57,031 nucleotides of DNA from Oscillospiraceae bacterium (GTDB lineage Bacteria; Bacillota; Clostridia; Oscillospirales; Oscillospiraceae): contig JAILFJ010000017.1 in the NCBI GenBank assembly GCA_024697625.1, positions 1 through 57,031 of the forward strand. The letters run 5' to 3'. A model generated the notes under the pieces. The model searched no databases. It was given only the letters and a program-made list of their open reading frames with translations, and had not been told where the DNA came from. Below, one piece after another: positions 12,501 to 18,517 of the stretch (its first letter is position 1; the number at the start of each line of letters is the position of its first letter). Position numbers and translations under genes: made by a program.

Positions 12501-14014
12501 TAAACGCAGCGGTAGCCTACGCCCGTACCAACGGCAACGGTGCAGCCATGAGCGCAACGAACCCCGTGAAGATCGAGATGCTGGTGGACTATGTTATTCC
12601 AAGTGGCGATGCGGTGACCCTGAACCAGACGAACGATAATATCATCATTACCACCGCACCGACTGCTGCAACGTACACAGGTGCTACATATCTCTTCAGC
12701 GCGACGGAAAATAAAATCTCGGCCAGAACATCCGGAGACAGCACAAGTACCGCAATTCTTGCGAGAGGCTATTCCGATGTTGCTTCGCTCTTCACTGTCA
12801 GCGGCGGCGCAAAACTGACGATGACCAACATTACAATGGACGGCAGCAGCGTGGCATCGACACAGGGCAGCACGACCTATGCCTTTACCGGCAACGGTGG
12901 GACTGTGAATGTGAACGCAGGTACACTGAATATCCAGACAGGCGCGACGCTGCGCAATTCCACTGCAGCAAACGGAGGAGCGATCTATGCAGCATCCGGA
13001 GCAGAAATCAACCTGACTGCCGGCACCATCAACAGAAATTCGGCTACCACGGCCGGCGCGGGCATCTACCTGGCGGCCGGTGCTATCCTTAACCTGTCCG
13101 GTGCCCCCTACTTTGGCGGCACGGGAACGGACGGTTCAGGCAATTTGATTTCTGCTGCGGGTAACTTTGTCACGAAGAGCGGTTACAGCAGCAAGATGAA
13201 CGGCGGCAAGAATTATCCGACGGATAATAAGGTTCGCCAGGATATCTATATTGCCGAAACCGGAGCGGAGAGCACAGCGGAAACCTCGTATGAACCGGCG
13301 AGTATCATTGTCACCGGAGATCTGGTTAATGCAGCCAACCTATACATAGGAGACGGAACCATATGGGTCTGGGCGGAAAATCAGTACCGGTACAGGCAGA
13401 CGATGCCCTTTGCGAAGATGAAGGATGGTGTTGAGTTTGTTGAGAAACCGGCCAGTGGAACGATCCCAGATGGGAAGTATGACGCTGCGCACCTGAAAGC
13501 CTTCCGCAATGCGCAGGACGATGACACTACCGAGAACGGTACGGACACCTACCTGTTCGGCACGATTGAAGGAGAGAAGGAGAATGCCGGTATCATCTAC
13601 TGGACCGGAAGCTCCGGCAGCCGCAAAGTGATTCTCAGGAAAGCGGACAATACATATAACCCCGTAAGCGGAAGAACCTTTATCGTCTACAAGGGTTCAG
13701 GTACTTCACCGTACATTGTCAAAGAAGGGAATACGAGAACACAGCTTGGAGGCGACAGTGCTCCTGCTGGTGTAACTCTGGATCCTATGACATCCGGTAC
13801 ATCGGGATGCATTTGGATCGGCGAGCTGCCGTATGGCTGGTATATTATCGAGGAAATTACACCTCATAAGTACTTCTATGTAGTGGTGACGGCTAACGGC
13901 ATATCTGAAACACCGCTCACAGTCACTGAGAACGGTACAGAGAAAATGGGAGGATATGATTTCAGAAGTACAGCTGAAACAGTGGCGAAGGATTTGTATG
14001 ATAACATGAAATAA
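572..14014 (+). CDS. Giant secreted adhesin-like protein (4480 aa) with InlB-type repeats, Cna-B-like domains and a beta-helix
   Basis: Residues 1-29 are a signal peptide. Residues 50-165 are a Pro/Glu/Thr spacer. After a beta-rich region come repeats of the Listeria/Bacteroides Flg_new (InlB B-repeat) type, marked by GWY or GWF followed by a LYAVY or LTAHW strand (about 1030-2600). A tract around 1270-1580 is dense in Tyr, Gly and Thr. Next come Cna-B/DUF7601-like beta domains (about 2590-3260), a right-handed beta-helix with recurrent FTMNGG turns (about 3630-4170) and a final SpaA-like domain (about 4350-4455). It is presumably an extracellular adhesin or stalk. It has no LPXTG motif, C-terminal membrane helix or basic tail, so its attachment is unexplained. 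The protein ends just after the SpaA-like domain and could be truncated. The Shine-Dalgarno site is weak; the start is chosen because the signal peptide follows directly. Confidence 0.85.
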   Translation: MKKNILNKMTSMTLVLSMVLSLLIPAAGADYAPETGGAGPVDMAYVSDDMASPSPSPSPKPELRAEPTDPETEPPETPDAPEEVTTETPEEGDTAEPSAETGVTEETPGPAEETAPEETPDEAPAETPDAELPEEVPEAPEAPEEAGEAEEIEEPEEPEENAELPYRTLTVRATELPSEDGYRNPTVPVLWSNTLWKQLFGREPESESAEDDLAFGVFPVDSFTDDSLTVGITGFIPETVTAAARCLRYDEAEIHLEVALYLLEIELRNPDGTAYFPEEPLQVTVTDEGLLRAALDGKAFLAYFDETYSGMGLPGDIGVMTDVGVNQDRLAFKENRIMDPIRFRTTDQLDTSVLGSVSFMTENASLRFVLSGQQGEKTLHSETENGTVVSVQGPFSGSISFSASAMAEFPAIPEARAIVSAELSLTDEDGSRCRPETLVTVTLTDPAIGEAVQNGAEPKVWSLSVDGTAELIPDPYFYGSSVIFSAKDVIGYLVTVPDDTEPETEAEEKTGTRTFTATDGVSYEISVSCPADAGVPENAELSVSKLDEGTAEYNEYVQRTAEALDEDVGAFAFAHAFDISLTDPATGEHYQPEQGVAVSIRLLQEEIQPGSEIDVVHFRSAPMAAASAFSTSSTASSDGRRTQGFRRAGEQAEILGSVVSGDVIEFETDGFSVYVVIGHEGGEVKNPRVEFHFIDRYTDEQYENGIVLTDNNGDPVATSSTPYNFPNTKEDGKGYQTTQILKDGDTMELIAEPENLVLELDDGNGGTTKTEKYFYGWYVVNMKSDDSSLNTSTGKYSGTISFMWPSNPEQVHFEQAISITTNDVNGDGKITVSDNDDNTADDNITWNLGGVTGTAALDRDGNAHVYLAPLYEDFYFINFHKGPKEDTAGVANSLMTRKLVVFGSADSVEVRIGNVKCESPDPAHQIFAGWEYYDDIAQDYVIYRTVDFDGNEVNSANHTDGYYISVAKTGERVMSLELFPVFAEARWIYFNGGKSGNGSTYVPAAYRLTNDDRQDGNDGANYYCDNAFFNAHQSSRPGYTFQGWYLFATIDGDSGEISNLDQAQNVSLKYVKNATAYDVTYNTRAIKLVNADGSVNNIGTYYITNGAITKTGADEDKLFSTDGGKLRFYKSLDDMTLCAKWGAQNVRYTVIYWLENANDDDYSIMYFKELEGVGGTQTSAVQTAPNETVERDGQTFKPYEKYKLQFAHLSADQDKEKAGEQSGIQQQTISGDGSTVVNVYYDRNRYTLRFDIGYSSKSNSGSTTDYIAMSEAEATSYTGTVYGFVNGNIIALTSDGNGSWIYVGNVDVRNAYDGYRYLQTNDATGTQYGVAGGNVVELLGSVSYTRADNYYYSVANTPNNGTNGTYYISDNGTLTQITLYRGNNKWYRTRLGWNGNYTYSNEYTGIVYSRSTQNNTSGTAYNGTIYYFDANGNVSTSGTGTKYGSTTAGQYFRLNQANNFVYNGSTAYSGTRYYRVANDDASTAYTLGFVDGTMRTVLRDDQGWYYNTQEQATVTYTGTLYKQQSSSGSTTYYVSGITNSENYNQFLTSNQINCGTTIPVDFVPCGRYTTTSGNTTYTIYYYDLTAKYGETIADRWPDKQPDRPNSYGFIGWIAREDSYYWDNIAPSSLKGNYEAMDEGVIYVGPKNNYIATTAENGITHEFRCRYQQNTRKYVYRVYFWDPELPNTGFPSAPNLEMEVNSKGDPKSRAVAAYAGYTDPVVKLVKGNENGNEVDLPSGSTEGYSAYYVTSVGYNAMIINFYYRPNLHYVSYRYGSGSTSVGDELSIASRPYYYNQSLSSANVNQAEAEANIPAGHSFAGWYDNQGGLGTPFNFNSTMPDGDIILYAVYKPLKYRVMINPNGAEIDHIDHTNVTYASYQQQIPNGAFNRGVIYKSDGQTVERLADSGYRKDQATYMNGTYGETVGEYSLTRLYVPISDAAAEIYNGTIYYYINTQYRSTDGSSLPSDCRNAIYVTSDGTASATDELYRYWQFYHDWTQANLDGGYITGTTVMDYDIWRQIYVSPQKYRAPNTSEHWTFLGWFKNSESVPYNFSDPITEPFTLTAHWRLDGGYKIRYVPRYVMPDGKVVNGAMPTWLDPEADDTTYADGASTQIFKAPTGLTLDGEEIENNEVIFRGWALVAKSGTDGNPVYIPMEKDSSGNITTYYEPSDPYTINAANAASDSCIYLQAIYQYREHSDRRPEIANLTLDANTGFVNTDDSDELPAWEYPGVSGINTADHLTGDGKPTQILFGDIQSNAAVHLYRYATELTEDAQGQPVTDAHQFFEHPNGWFLLGFDESATEGDYAATYAADSVIAITRTDEKTLYAVWEPMVYLTLVNSTGHGAVSFSISAVNNEALEIINVREGMYDRKPLANLETITLADGESLMFAFPKGEEKNITISGTNTLGVGNVLIWDSSVKIGDMTYDTNPGKADVSYSHTPLNGTQHSHRLVHGESKNTKPFSIEETLISNENALTVTFTCREDAYALLLDDNYPEGGIQEYDYSHDDIAPDANGPKTQELPRTSTRVGYEFQGWAYAQNATTPDFSATKPAGNAWTIPDLNATDGFFSTGTTTANETIVRTLYAVWSTRDEAQTVYVYKSVPAPGKQTQAFTFTVKVEGTYKAPNHSDQRISAENTFTLMHGEYAKLLSSNKTGEGWIQTVITLYNADGTRKTDSNGTALPEITVKAQATTAYSNGTFDHTEKITVTETPVQYYVTDLSRLGQVSSANPINLGNSTDTTSVPLNAVSGNSIYWTNTDAGGTVLFTNTRQNYTVTVTKTLVSNTSANVMFSYSASYVDEGVTTDLNDFTVTSGGSYTVPEGIPAGSVLTVTEKTDADNNYDTVWVVNGSTPTDGKTASFTVSSDSTLAFTNTLKSYPVTFKLVDQDGNTTINGMFSLSSSVGTLGSDLYASSTSTNPPAGVFYTSNKFWADTYTLTQTITPTGYIGLNGPVTIKVTGNGIEKSDENVTISGNATDGYVITVINWKTVDITLKAGLLDPLVSQRTFIFTGTYQFRGHTYDLNRNLLGNGDVPATLSLTAISTNDGEVAPNFEPKTVKIPVGATELTLWEDTTQITTAPDTIATTYDTKVKYNSGTLADSSSYSYAAAVEDANNGDIITFYNSKKTTDITVTKTVVAPSTSGSFAFTATLLYGANTIKGYPIFINATPNDPSDDETTDATNGTYTFTLSDGGSRILTVPVGAKLTLQETGVDDEWGTDVSALYTSDSAAYEGSTSYDSATRLFTLNTAPSRALTVNITNSELLVNLVTYSGIAGKESAAAAVTGSEGKWPFAAVTAGTEYAVDEAFANAWKTEKNYRFDTDDAVDALYTFRYASLYDGDTLIEGAAEVTALKIGYSDSGRREWQYQVKEGNDYVFKAVPDGAVLRLYCLREPVSLFFDFNGGTNADQETFAGVPVETLDWQTDPEDREVETYSGAYLDGYILQGWSYEKHALLGKDDTVPDGWVNYLPDGTVTVTRTGDTYTVGSEKTLSYSYDPTNTADATKALFAVWKEGYICQIMDGTNVLYYNAGTAANPVYREAQFSSVGAAYRALDKLYTDAAGTTSYSAKNSAGNDTRIEMLVSKYNLQGGAAATTDLFDWGGDYKLTWTTAPSVMNQNGNKPCEVTRGKVGLCYDIDHCDLTLQNITIDNSGRGSGDGGIFDLKYADSKLTLDAGSTLQNAKASGHGGAVDLQNGQLIMNDGALIHNCDGNTLGGGAVYLHTHTSFIMNGGTITNCKSARGGAVYCSVDSASFTMNGGIIEDCESKTYGGHGGAVDVEDGIFTMNGGIIRNCTAKNNGGAIYIHANDTFIMNGGLITGCSADQHGSVIYTENHVTVTLTGGTITGNTVSDTYRAFYLNGQDCRLYISGNPVIYDNVTDSGQQRNIDISSVTSNNVNNIITVNDALSPDAKIGVYAPSGHDAVGEQFGNYLSSVSTDNFDIFRNDKNIYLVGKDGGNNKLVWGPVICKIVDTDDDDEHVFNTLNAAVAYARTNGNGAAMSATNPVKIEMLVDYVIPSGDAVTLNQTNDNIIITTAPTAATYTGATYLFSATENKISARTSGDSTSTAILARGYSDVASLFTVSGGAKLTMTNITMDGSSVASTQGSTTYAFTGNGGTVNVNAGTLNIQTGATLRNSTAANGGAIYAASGAEINLTAGTINRNSATTAGAGIYLAAGAILNLSGAPYFGGTGTDGSGNLISAAGNFVTKSGYSSKMNGGKNYPTDNKVRQDIYIAETGAESTAETSYEPASIIVTGDLVNAANLYIGDGTIWVWAENQYRYRQTMPFAKMKDGVEFVEKPASGTIPDGKYDAAHLKAFRNAQDDDTTENGTDTYLFGTIEGEKENAGIIYWTGSSGSRKVILRKADNTYNPVSGRTFIVYKGSGTSPYIVKEGNTRTQLGGDSAPAGVTLDPMTSGTSGCIWIGELPYGWYIIEEITPHKYFYVVVTANGISETPLTVTENGTEKMGGYDFRSTAETVAKDLYDNMK

Positions 14015-14030
14015 GTCTATCAGGTAAAGC

Positions 14031-14076
14031 AACTCTCTGAATGCAGGCGATTAACCTGTTGTTCAGAGAGTTGTTT
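14031..14076 (+). terminator. Intrinsic terminator after the adhesin gene
   Basis: An 11-bp perfect stem (14031-14041 with 14062-14072) encloses a smaller CAGG/CCTG hairpin and is followed by a short T-rich run. It lies 17 nt after the stop codon. Confidence 0.75.
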
Positions 14077-14270
14077 TGTATCTGGAAATTGTCGAGAATT
14101 ACTGCAGGGGTGTAGAAAGCAGTGCATAGGTGATCCATTCGCTGTCATATAAAAAAAGCACCTGCGGAATGCTGTTCAGAGAATATTTCATCCGGATACG
14201 TTGAAAAACCGTCGCTTCTCTGATAATATGAGCGCAAAGAGATAACCGGAGCTGCAGGAGGCAGAATCTT

Positions 14271-14969
14271 ATGAGTCACGAACTGGCGATCCGGCCCATT
14301 GCGCAGATCCGTACGGACTTCCCGGCCAAATTCGGCATCCCCCGGCAGGCGGGACTTGTCCCGGGGCTGACCGGTGAGATCGTCTTCGAGCCGGAATACC
14401 GCACGGACGAGGCGCTGCGCGGTCTGGAGGGCTTCTCTCACATCTGGCTGATCTGGGGCTTCTCCGCGAATGCGGACCGGGGCTGGTCTCCGACCGTCCG
14501 GCCACCGCGACTCGGCGGAAACGTCCGCATGGGCGTGTTTGCGACCCGTTCGCCCTTCCGGCCGAACGGACTGGGGCTCTCCTGCGTCCGTCTCACGGGC
14601 TTCCGGCGGGATGACCGGGAGGGTACGGTGCTTCTTGTGGAGGGGGCCGATATGCTGGACGGCACACCCATCTACGACATCAAGCCCTACGTTCCCTATG
14701 CCGACAGCATCCCTGATGCCGCCTGCGGCTTTGCCCCGGATGAGGGGAAGCTTCTGGAGGTCGACTTTCCGGCCAGGCTGCTGGCGGAGATCCCGGAGGG
14801 AAAGCGGGCTGCCCTGCTCTCGGTCCTGGCCCACGATCCACGGCCGCAGTATCAGCAGGATGCCGGACGGACATACGGGATGGGCTTTGCGGGATTCGAA
14901 ATCCGTTTCCAAGTCGCAGAGGGCTGTGTGCACGTCACGGAAGTTCAGCCCGTGGAACCGTCGGCCTGA
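14271..14969 (+). CDS. trmO: tRNA (N6-threonylcarbamoyladenosine37-N6)-methyltransferase, TrmO/TsaA family
   Basis: The 232-residue protein matches the TsaA/TrmO family in length (E. coli TrmO is about 235). Family marks include the N-terminal PIAQIRTDFPAKFGIPRQ segment, GFSHIWLIWGF, the FATRSPFRPNGLGLS motif that lines the S-adenosylmethionine site, and DIKPYVPYAD. The enzyme N6-methylates t6A at position 37 of ANN-decoding tRNAs in the cytosol. A clear GCAGGAGGC ribosome-binding site precedes the ATG. The gene stands alone between a terminator and the convergent proS. Confidence 0.9.
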   Translation: MSHELAIRPIAQIRTDFPAKFGIPRQAGLVPGLTGEIVFEPEYRTDEALRGLEGFSHIWLIWGFSANADRGWSPTVRPPRLGGNVRMGVFATRSPFRPNGLGLSCVRLTGFRRDDREGTVLLVEGADMLDGTPIYDIKPYVPYADSIPDAACGFAPDEGKLLEVDFPARLLAEIPEGKRAALLSVLAHDPRPQYQQDAGRTYGMGFAGFEIRFQVAEGCVHVTEVQPVEPSA

Positions 14970-15013
14970 GCCCTGCCGGAAATACAAAACGGCATTACAT
15001 GAACCACAATAGT

Positions 15014-15054
15014 ATGACCGCCGGAGTGAGTCAGCAGCTCACTTCGGCGGTCAT
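15014..15054. terminator. Bidirectional hairpin between trmO and proS
   Basis: A stem of about 17 bp (15014-15030 with 15038-15053/4, one G-T pair) sits between two convergent genes, with a 7-nt loop. The T tracts are weak on both sides, so termination efficiency is uncertain. Confidence 0.6.
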
Positions 15055-15059
15055 TCAAA

Positions 15060-16496
15060 TCAGTAGGCGATGCCCCAGTAGATCATGTGCTTTGCGGGTC
15101 TGCCGCAGCAGGCACAGGTCTCGCCGAGCTTCTCCTGATGGAAGGGGATGCATCTCGAGGACATGCCGGCCTCTTCCTTCATCTTCAGCTCGCAGGCCTC
15201 GTCGCCGCACCACATGGTCTTGATGAAGCCGCCGTGCTCCTCCTGGAGCTTCTTTGCCTCTTCGATGGAGCCGGCTGCGAAGATGTGCTCGTCGAGGCTT
15301 TTCTTCGCCGCGTCGTACAGCCCCTGCTGCACCGCGTCGAGGAGCTGCGGAATCTGTACGTCCAGCTCGTCCAGAGACACCGCGGTCTTCTCACCGTTGT
15401 CACGGCGGACGATGACGCAGGAGTTGTTCTCGATATCCCGCGGGCCGATCTCCAGACGCAGTGGCACGCCCTTCATCTCGTGCTGGGCGCACTTCCAGCC
15501 CATGCTGTTGTCGGAGAAGTCCGCCTGTACCCGGACACCGAGGGCTGAGATCTGCGCCAGCAGCTCTTCGGCCTTTTCCTTCACGCCGGGCTTGTGGGCG
15601 GCGACCGGGACGATGATGACCTGGACGGGGGCAATCTTCGGCGGGAGAACAAGGCCGTTGTTGTCGCCGTGGGCCATGATGACCGCGCCGATCATCCTTG
15701 TCGTGGAGCCCCAGGAGGTCTGGAAGGGGTACTGCAGCTTGTTGTCGCGGCCGGTGAAGGTCACGTCGTAGGCGCGTGAAAACTTATCCCCGAAGTAATG
15801 GGAGGTGGCGCCCTGCAGCGCCTTGTGATCCTTCATCAGGCACTCGACGGTATAGGTGGCCTCCGCGCCGGCAAATTTCTCCTTCTCGGTCTTGCGGCCG
15901 CGGACCACGGGGATGGCCAGCGTCTTCTCAAAGAAATCCGCATAGCAGTTCAGCTGCTGCTCGGTCTCGGCCTGCGCCTCCTCGGCGGTCTCGTGGATCG
16001 TGTGACCCTCCTGCCACCAGAACTCGCGAGAGCGCAGGAAAGGACGGGTCGTCTTTTCCCAGCGGATGACGGAGCACCACTGGTTATACAGCATGGGGAG
16101 CTCCCGGTACGAATGCAGGACCCGGGACCAGTGGTCGCAGAACATGGTCTCGGAGGTGGGGCGGAAGGCCAGACGCTCCTCCAGCTCCTCGCTGCCGCCC
16201 ATGGTGACCCAGGCGACCTCGGGGGCGAAGCCGTTGACAAGCTCGCCCTCCTTCTTCAGAAGGCTTTCGGGGATCAGGACGGGCATTGCGACGTTGACGT
16301 GTCCGGTCTTCTTGAACTCGCCGTCCATGATCTGCTGCATATTCTCCCAGATGGCGTAGCCGTAGGGCCTCAGAATCGTAAAGCCCTTGACAGAGGCATA
16401 TTCCACGAGTTCCGCCTTGCGGCAGATGTCCGTATACCACTGGGCAAAGTCCGTCTCCATATCGGTGATCTGTTCCACTTTTTTCTCTTTGGCCAT
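15060..16496 (-). CDS. proS: Prolyl-tRNA synthetase, archaeal/eukaryote-like (type 3)
   Basis: The 478-residue class II synthetase charges tRNA-Pro. Class II motif 2 is in the region with FRPTSETMFCDHWSR and WCSVIRWE. Motif 3 is in the TSWGSTTRMIGA segment, followed by the anticodon-binding domain. The C-terminus has the zinc-site-like region (CGDEAC and later CACCGRPAK) and the terminal tyrosine typical of the archaeal/eukaryal short form, which lacks the bacterial editing insertion. Many Clostridia carry this form. It is transcribed leftwards from the promoter at 16527-16555. Confidence 0.95.
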   Translation of the reverse strand: MAKEKKVEQITDMETDFAQWYTDICRKAELVEYASVKGFTILRPYGYAIWENMQQIMDGEFKKTGHVNVAMPVLIPESLLKKEGELVNGFAPEVAWVTMGGSEELEERLAFRPTSETMFCDHWSRVLHSYRELPMLYNQWCSVIRWEKTTRPFLRSREFWWQEGHTIHETAEEAQAETEQQLNCYADFFEKTLAIPVVRGRKTEKEKFAGAEATYTVECLMKDHKALQGATSHYFGDKFSRAYDVTFTGRDNKLQYPFQTSWGSTTRMIGAVIMAHGDNNGLVLPPKIAPVQVIIVPVAAHKPGVKEKAEELLAQISALGVRVQADFSDNSMGWKCAQHEMKGVPLRLEIGPRDIENNSCVIVRRDNGEKTAVSLDELDVQIPQLLDAVQQGLYDAAKKSLDEHIFAAGSIEEAKKLQEEHGGFIKTMWCGDEACELKMKEEAGMSSRCIPFHQEKLGETCACCGRPAKHMIYWGIAY

Positions 16497-16526
16497 AGTC
16501 TACTCCTTTTCTGAAAGTTCCGGGAT

Positions 16527-16555
16527 ATTGTAAGCGCTGGCCTGCGCCTTGTCAA
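16527..16555 (-). promoter_or_regulatory. proS promoter
   Basis: On the minus strand TTGACA (16550-16555) and TACAAT (16527-16532) are 17 bases apart. They lie just upstream of the proS start. Confidence 0.75.
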
Positions 16556-16587
16556 GGCCCGAAAACACGCGAAACAGAAGAAATTTC

Positions 16588-16616
16588 TTGACCTGCGGGC
16601 TTTGTGACGATATAAT
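16588..16616 (+). promoter_or_regulatory. Promoter for the HAAS-like membrane pair
   Basis: TTGACC (16588-16593) and a perfect TATAAT (16611-16616) are 17 bases apart. They are divergent from the proS promoter and about 28 nt upstream of the GTG start at 16644. Confidence 0.8.
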
Positions 16617-16643
16617 ATCAGGACAGTACCGATTTTATCGGGG

Positions 16644-18242
16644 GTGAGCGCGATCAACAGACAGAAGTTTCTGGCGGAGCTGGCAAAGCTTCTGACCTTC
16701 ATGTACGAAGAAGACAGACAGCTTGCACTGAGAATATACGAACGGATGTTTGACTCCGTCGAAGACGAGTATGCCCTGATTCACGGCCTCGTCTCTCCGA
16801 CGCGTCAGGCGGTCATCATTGCGCGCGCCTATGATGCGAAGGAGAGGAAACTCTCTGTCTCCTCCAGCTCCAAGGATGAGGATGGGTATGAAGAGGGCGA
16901 CGAGATCCCACCCTTTGTCCTGGAAATCAACCGGGTCTTTACCGAGCTCTTCCCCGGCAACGCTCCCTTCCTTTATGAGGAGGAGGATCAGTTCTCTCTC
17001 TTCGAAAGAGAAGCAAAAGAGACTGGGGAGTTCGCCGAACCCACCGGAGGGCTTTCTCTGGAAGATACGCAGGAATTCAAGCTGGACCTTGACGATTATG
17101 AGTCTGGCGAAGATGAGTCTGAGCCGGATGATACCGAGGCTGCAGAGGCTGTCACACAGTCGGGAGCCGAAGCTGCCGCAGAGGCGGTGAGGACCGTTGA
17201 AGAATCCGGGTCCCCGAACTTTGACGAATCGGTGGTTCCCGGGGTGGACGAGATCCTGGCGGATTTCAGGAATCAGGCTGCGGCGGAAGCAGCCGCAGAA
17301 GCCGAGGCTGCAGCAAAGGCGGAGGCTGCCGCAGAAGCGGAAACTGCCGCAGAGGCCGGGACTGCCCCGTCCGTTTCGGCTGTCAGGACAGACGTCGGGA
17401 CGGAACCGTCTGACGCGGCTGAAGAGAAGGCGGAGTCTGAAGCGGCTTCAGAGACGGATACGGACACAGCGCCGGCGGCAGCCGCGGAGGCGAAAGAAGA
17501 TCCGGAAGCCCCTGCAGAGACGGATGCGGATACCGGTACGGAGTCGGCAGGCGGAAGCGAGCCTGAGCATACGGAACAGGCCGGCGATGCCCAGGACAAC
17601 GCCGGATCCCATCCGGAGACGGTCGACTCTCTGATGCAGGGATCCGAGAAAGAACCCTTCTTCCAGGCGCCGCCCGCCCATTCCAATCAGAACTCTGTGG
17701 AGCATCTTCTGGGCTTTGACCTGCCGGAAGGCGGGGCAAAGGTCGGGAAGAAAGCAGGTACAGAGAAGGACTCCTCCAGGAGCTTTCGTACGAGGCGAAG
17801 AAGCGCCTCCCTTTCCCAAAGAGAAAACCGGACGGGACAGCGGGCAACTGCTGACCGCTCCCGGCGTGTACCGAAGGAGGAGAAGGAACTGCCGCCTGCG
17901 GAGAGGAAACCGAAAGTCCCGCTCCTGGTTCTGTTTCTGATCGTTGCTGTGCCTCTGACAGCCGCACTGGCTGCGCTGCTGCTGGTTCCGACGCTGATCT
18001 TCCTCGGTGTTTCGCTGGGCATGACCGTACTCGGCGGCACGCTGATCATCTCCGCCTTCAGCGGCTTTGCCGTCCTGGCCGACATCATGCTGCTGCTCGG
18101 CGCGGCGATTGTTGCGCTGGCTTTCGGGCTGCTGTTTCTGTGGCTGTTCTTCTGCATGATCAGCGATGGAATCGTCGGACTGGTAAGGAAGGTTGCGGCG
18201 CTCTGCAGGGCATGGTGCTATGAGGAGGTGTCTGCAAAGTGA
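16644..18242 (+). CDS. HAAS/DUF1700-like membrane protein with a long acidic Ala/Glu-rich linker
   Basis: The first 70 residues resemble the small helical HAAS domain of DUF1700 proteins (NRQKFLAELAKLL, then aromatic and acidic helices). Residues about 150-335 are almost entirely Ala, Glu, Asp, Thr and Pro and are probably unstructured. A basic stretch (about 370-420) precedes two or more hydrophobic helices (about 425-505), ending with a short cytoplasmic tail. I infer a membrane protein with a large cytosolic N-terminus. GTG at 16644 is chosen because it keeps the helical domain and sits just after the promoter; its Shine-Dalgarno is weak, and ATG at 16701 is the alternative. The gene is translationally coupled to the next. 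The exact function is unknown. Confidence 0.65.
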   Translation: MSAINRQKFLAELAKLLTFMYEEDRQLALRIYERMFDSVEDEYALIHGLVSPTRQAVIIARAYDAKERKLSVSSSSKDEDGYEEGDEIPPFVLEINRVFTELFPGNAPFLYEEEDQFSLFEREAKETGEFAEPTGGLSLEDTQEFKLDLDDYESGEDESEPDDTEAAEAVTQSGAEAAAEAVRTVEESGSPNFDESVVPGVDEILADFRNQAAAEAAAEAEAAAKAEAAAEAETAAEAGTAPSVSAVRTDVGTEPSDAAEEKAESEAASETDTDTAPAAAAEAKEDPEAPAETDADTGTESAGGSEPEHTEQAGDAQDNAGSHPETVDSLMQGSEKEPFFQAPPAHSNQNSVEHLLGFDLPEGGAKVGKKAGTEKDSSRSFRTRRRSASLSQRENRTGQRATADRSRRVPKEEKELPPAERKPKVPLLVLFLIVAVPLTAALAALLLVPTLIFLGVSLGMTVLGGTLIISAFSGFAVLADIMLLLGAAIVALAFGLLFLWLFFCMISDGIVGLVRKVAALCRAWCYEEVSAK

Positions 18243-18445
18243 AAAAGGGCTGGCATATCATTCTCGGCATCGTCATTGTGGCGCTTATCGTCGGCGCGCT
18301 CAGCATGGGTGTGGGCTTCCTGACCGGGGCGGACAGCGCGCGCATCCTCCAGAATCTGGATGATCACTTCCAGCTCCGGGCCTATGTGGACGCCTATAAG
18401 GACTATGCGGTACAGCTTTTCCAGTATCTGAAGTCCCTCTTCTGA
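18239..18445 (+). CDS. Small single-pass membrane protein, partner of the HAAS-like protein
   Basis: This 68-residue protein has one N-terminal membrane helix (about 5-28) and an amphipathic C-terminal part. Its GTG start overlaps the preceding stop by four bases (GTGA), with a strong GAGGAGGTG site upstream, so the two are co-translated. In many Firmicutes HAAS/DUF1700 genes are followed by a DUF4097 protein; here only this short protein is present. I do not recognise the family. Confidence 0.65.
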   Translation: MKKGWHIILGIVIVALIVGALSMGVGFLTGADSARILQNLDDHFQLRAYVDAYKDYAVQLFQYLKSLF

Positions 18446-18453
18446 GTATAATG

Positions 18454-18494
18454 AAAAATCCGGGCAGCAGTTTCGTGCTGAACCCGGATTTTTT
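18454..18494. terminator. Bidirectional intrinsic terminator
   Basis: AAAAATCCGGG pairs with CCCGGATTTTT around an inner CAGCA/TGCTG stem, with T runs on both strands. It serves the rightward membrane pair and the leftward PurN-like gene. Confidence 0.9.
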
Positions 18495-18517
18495 ACTGTC
18501 TGTCTCTCGTCTGTCTG

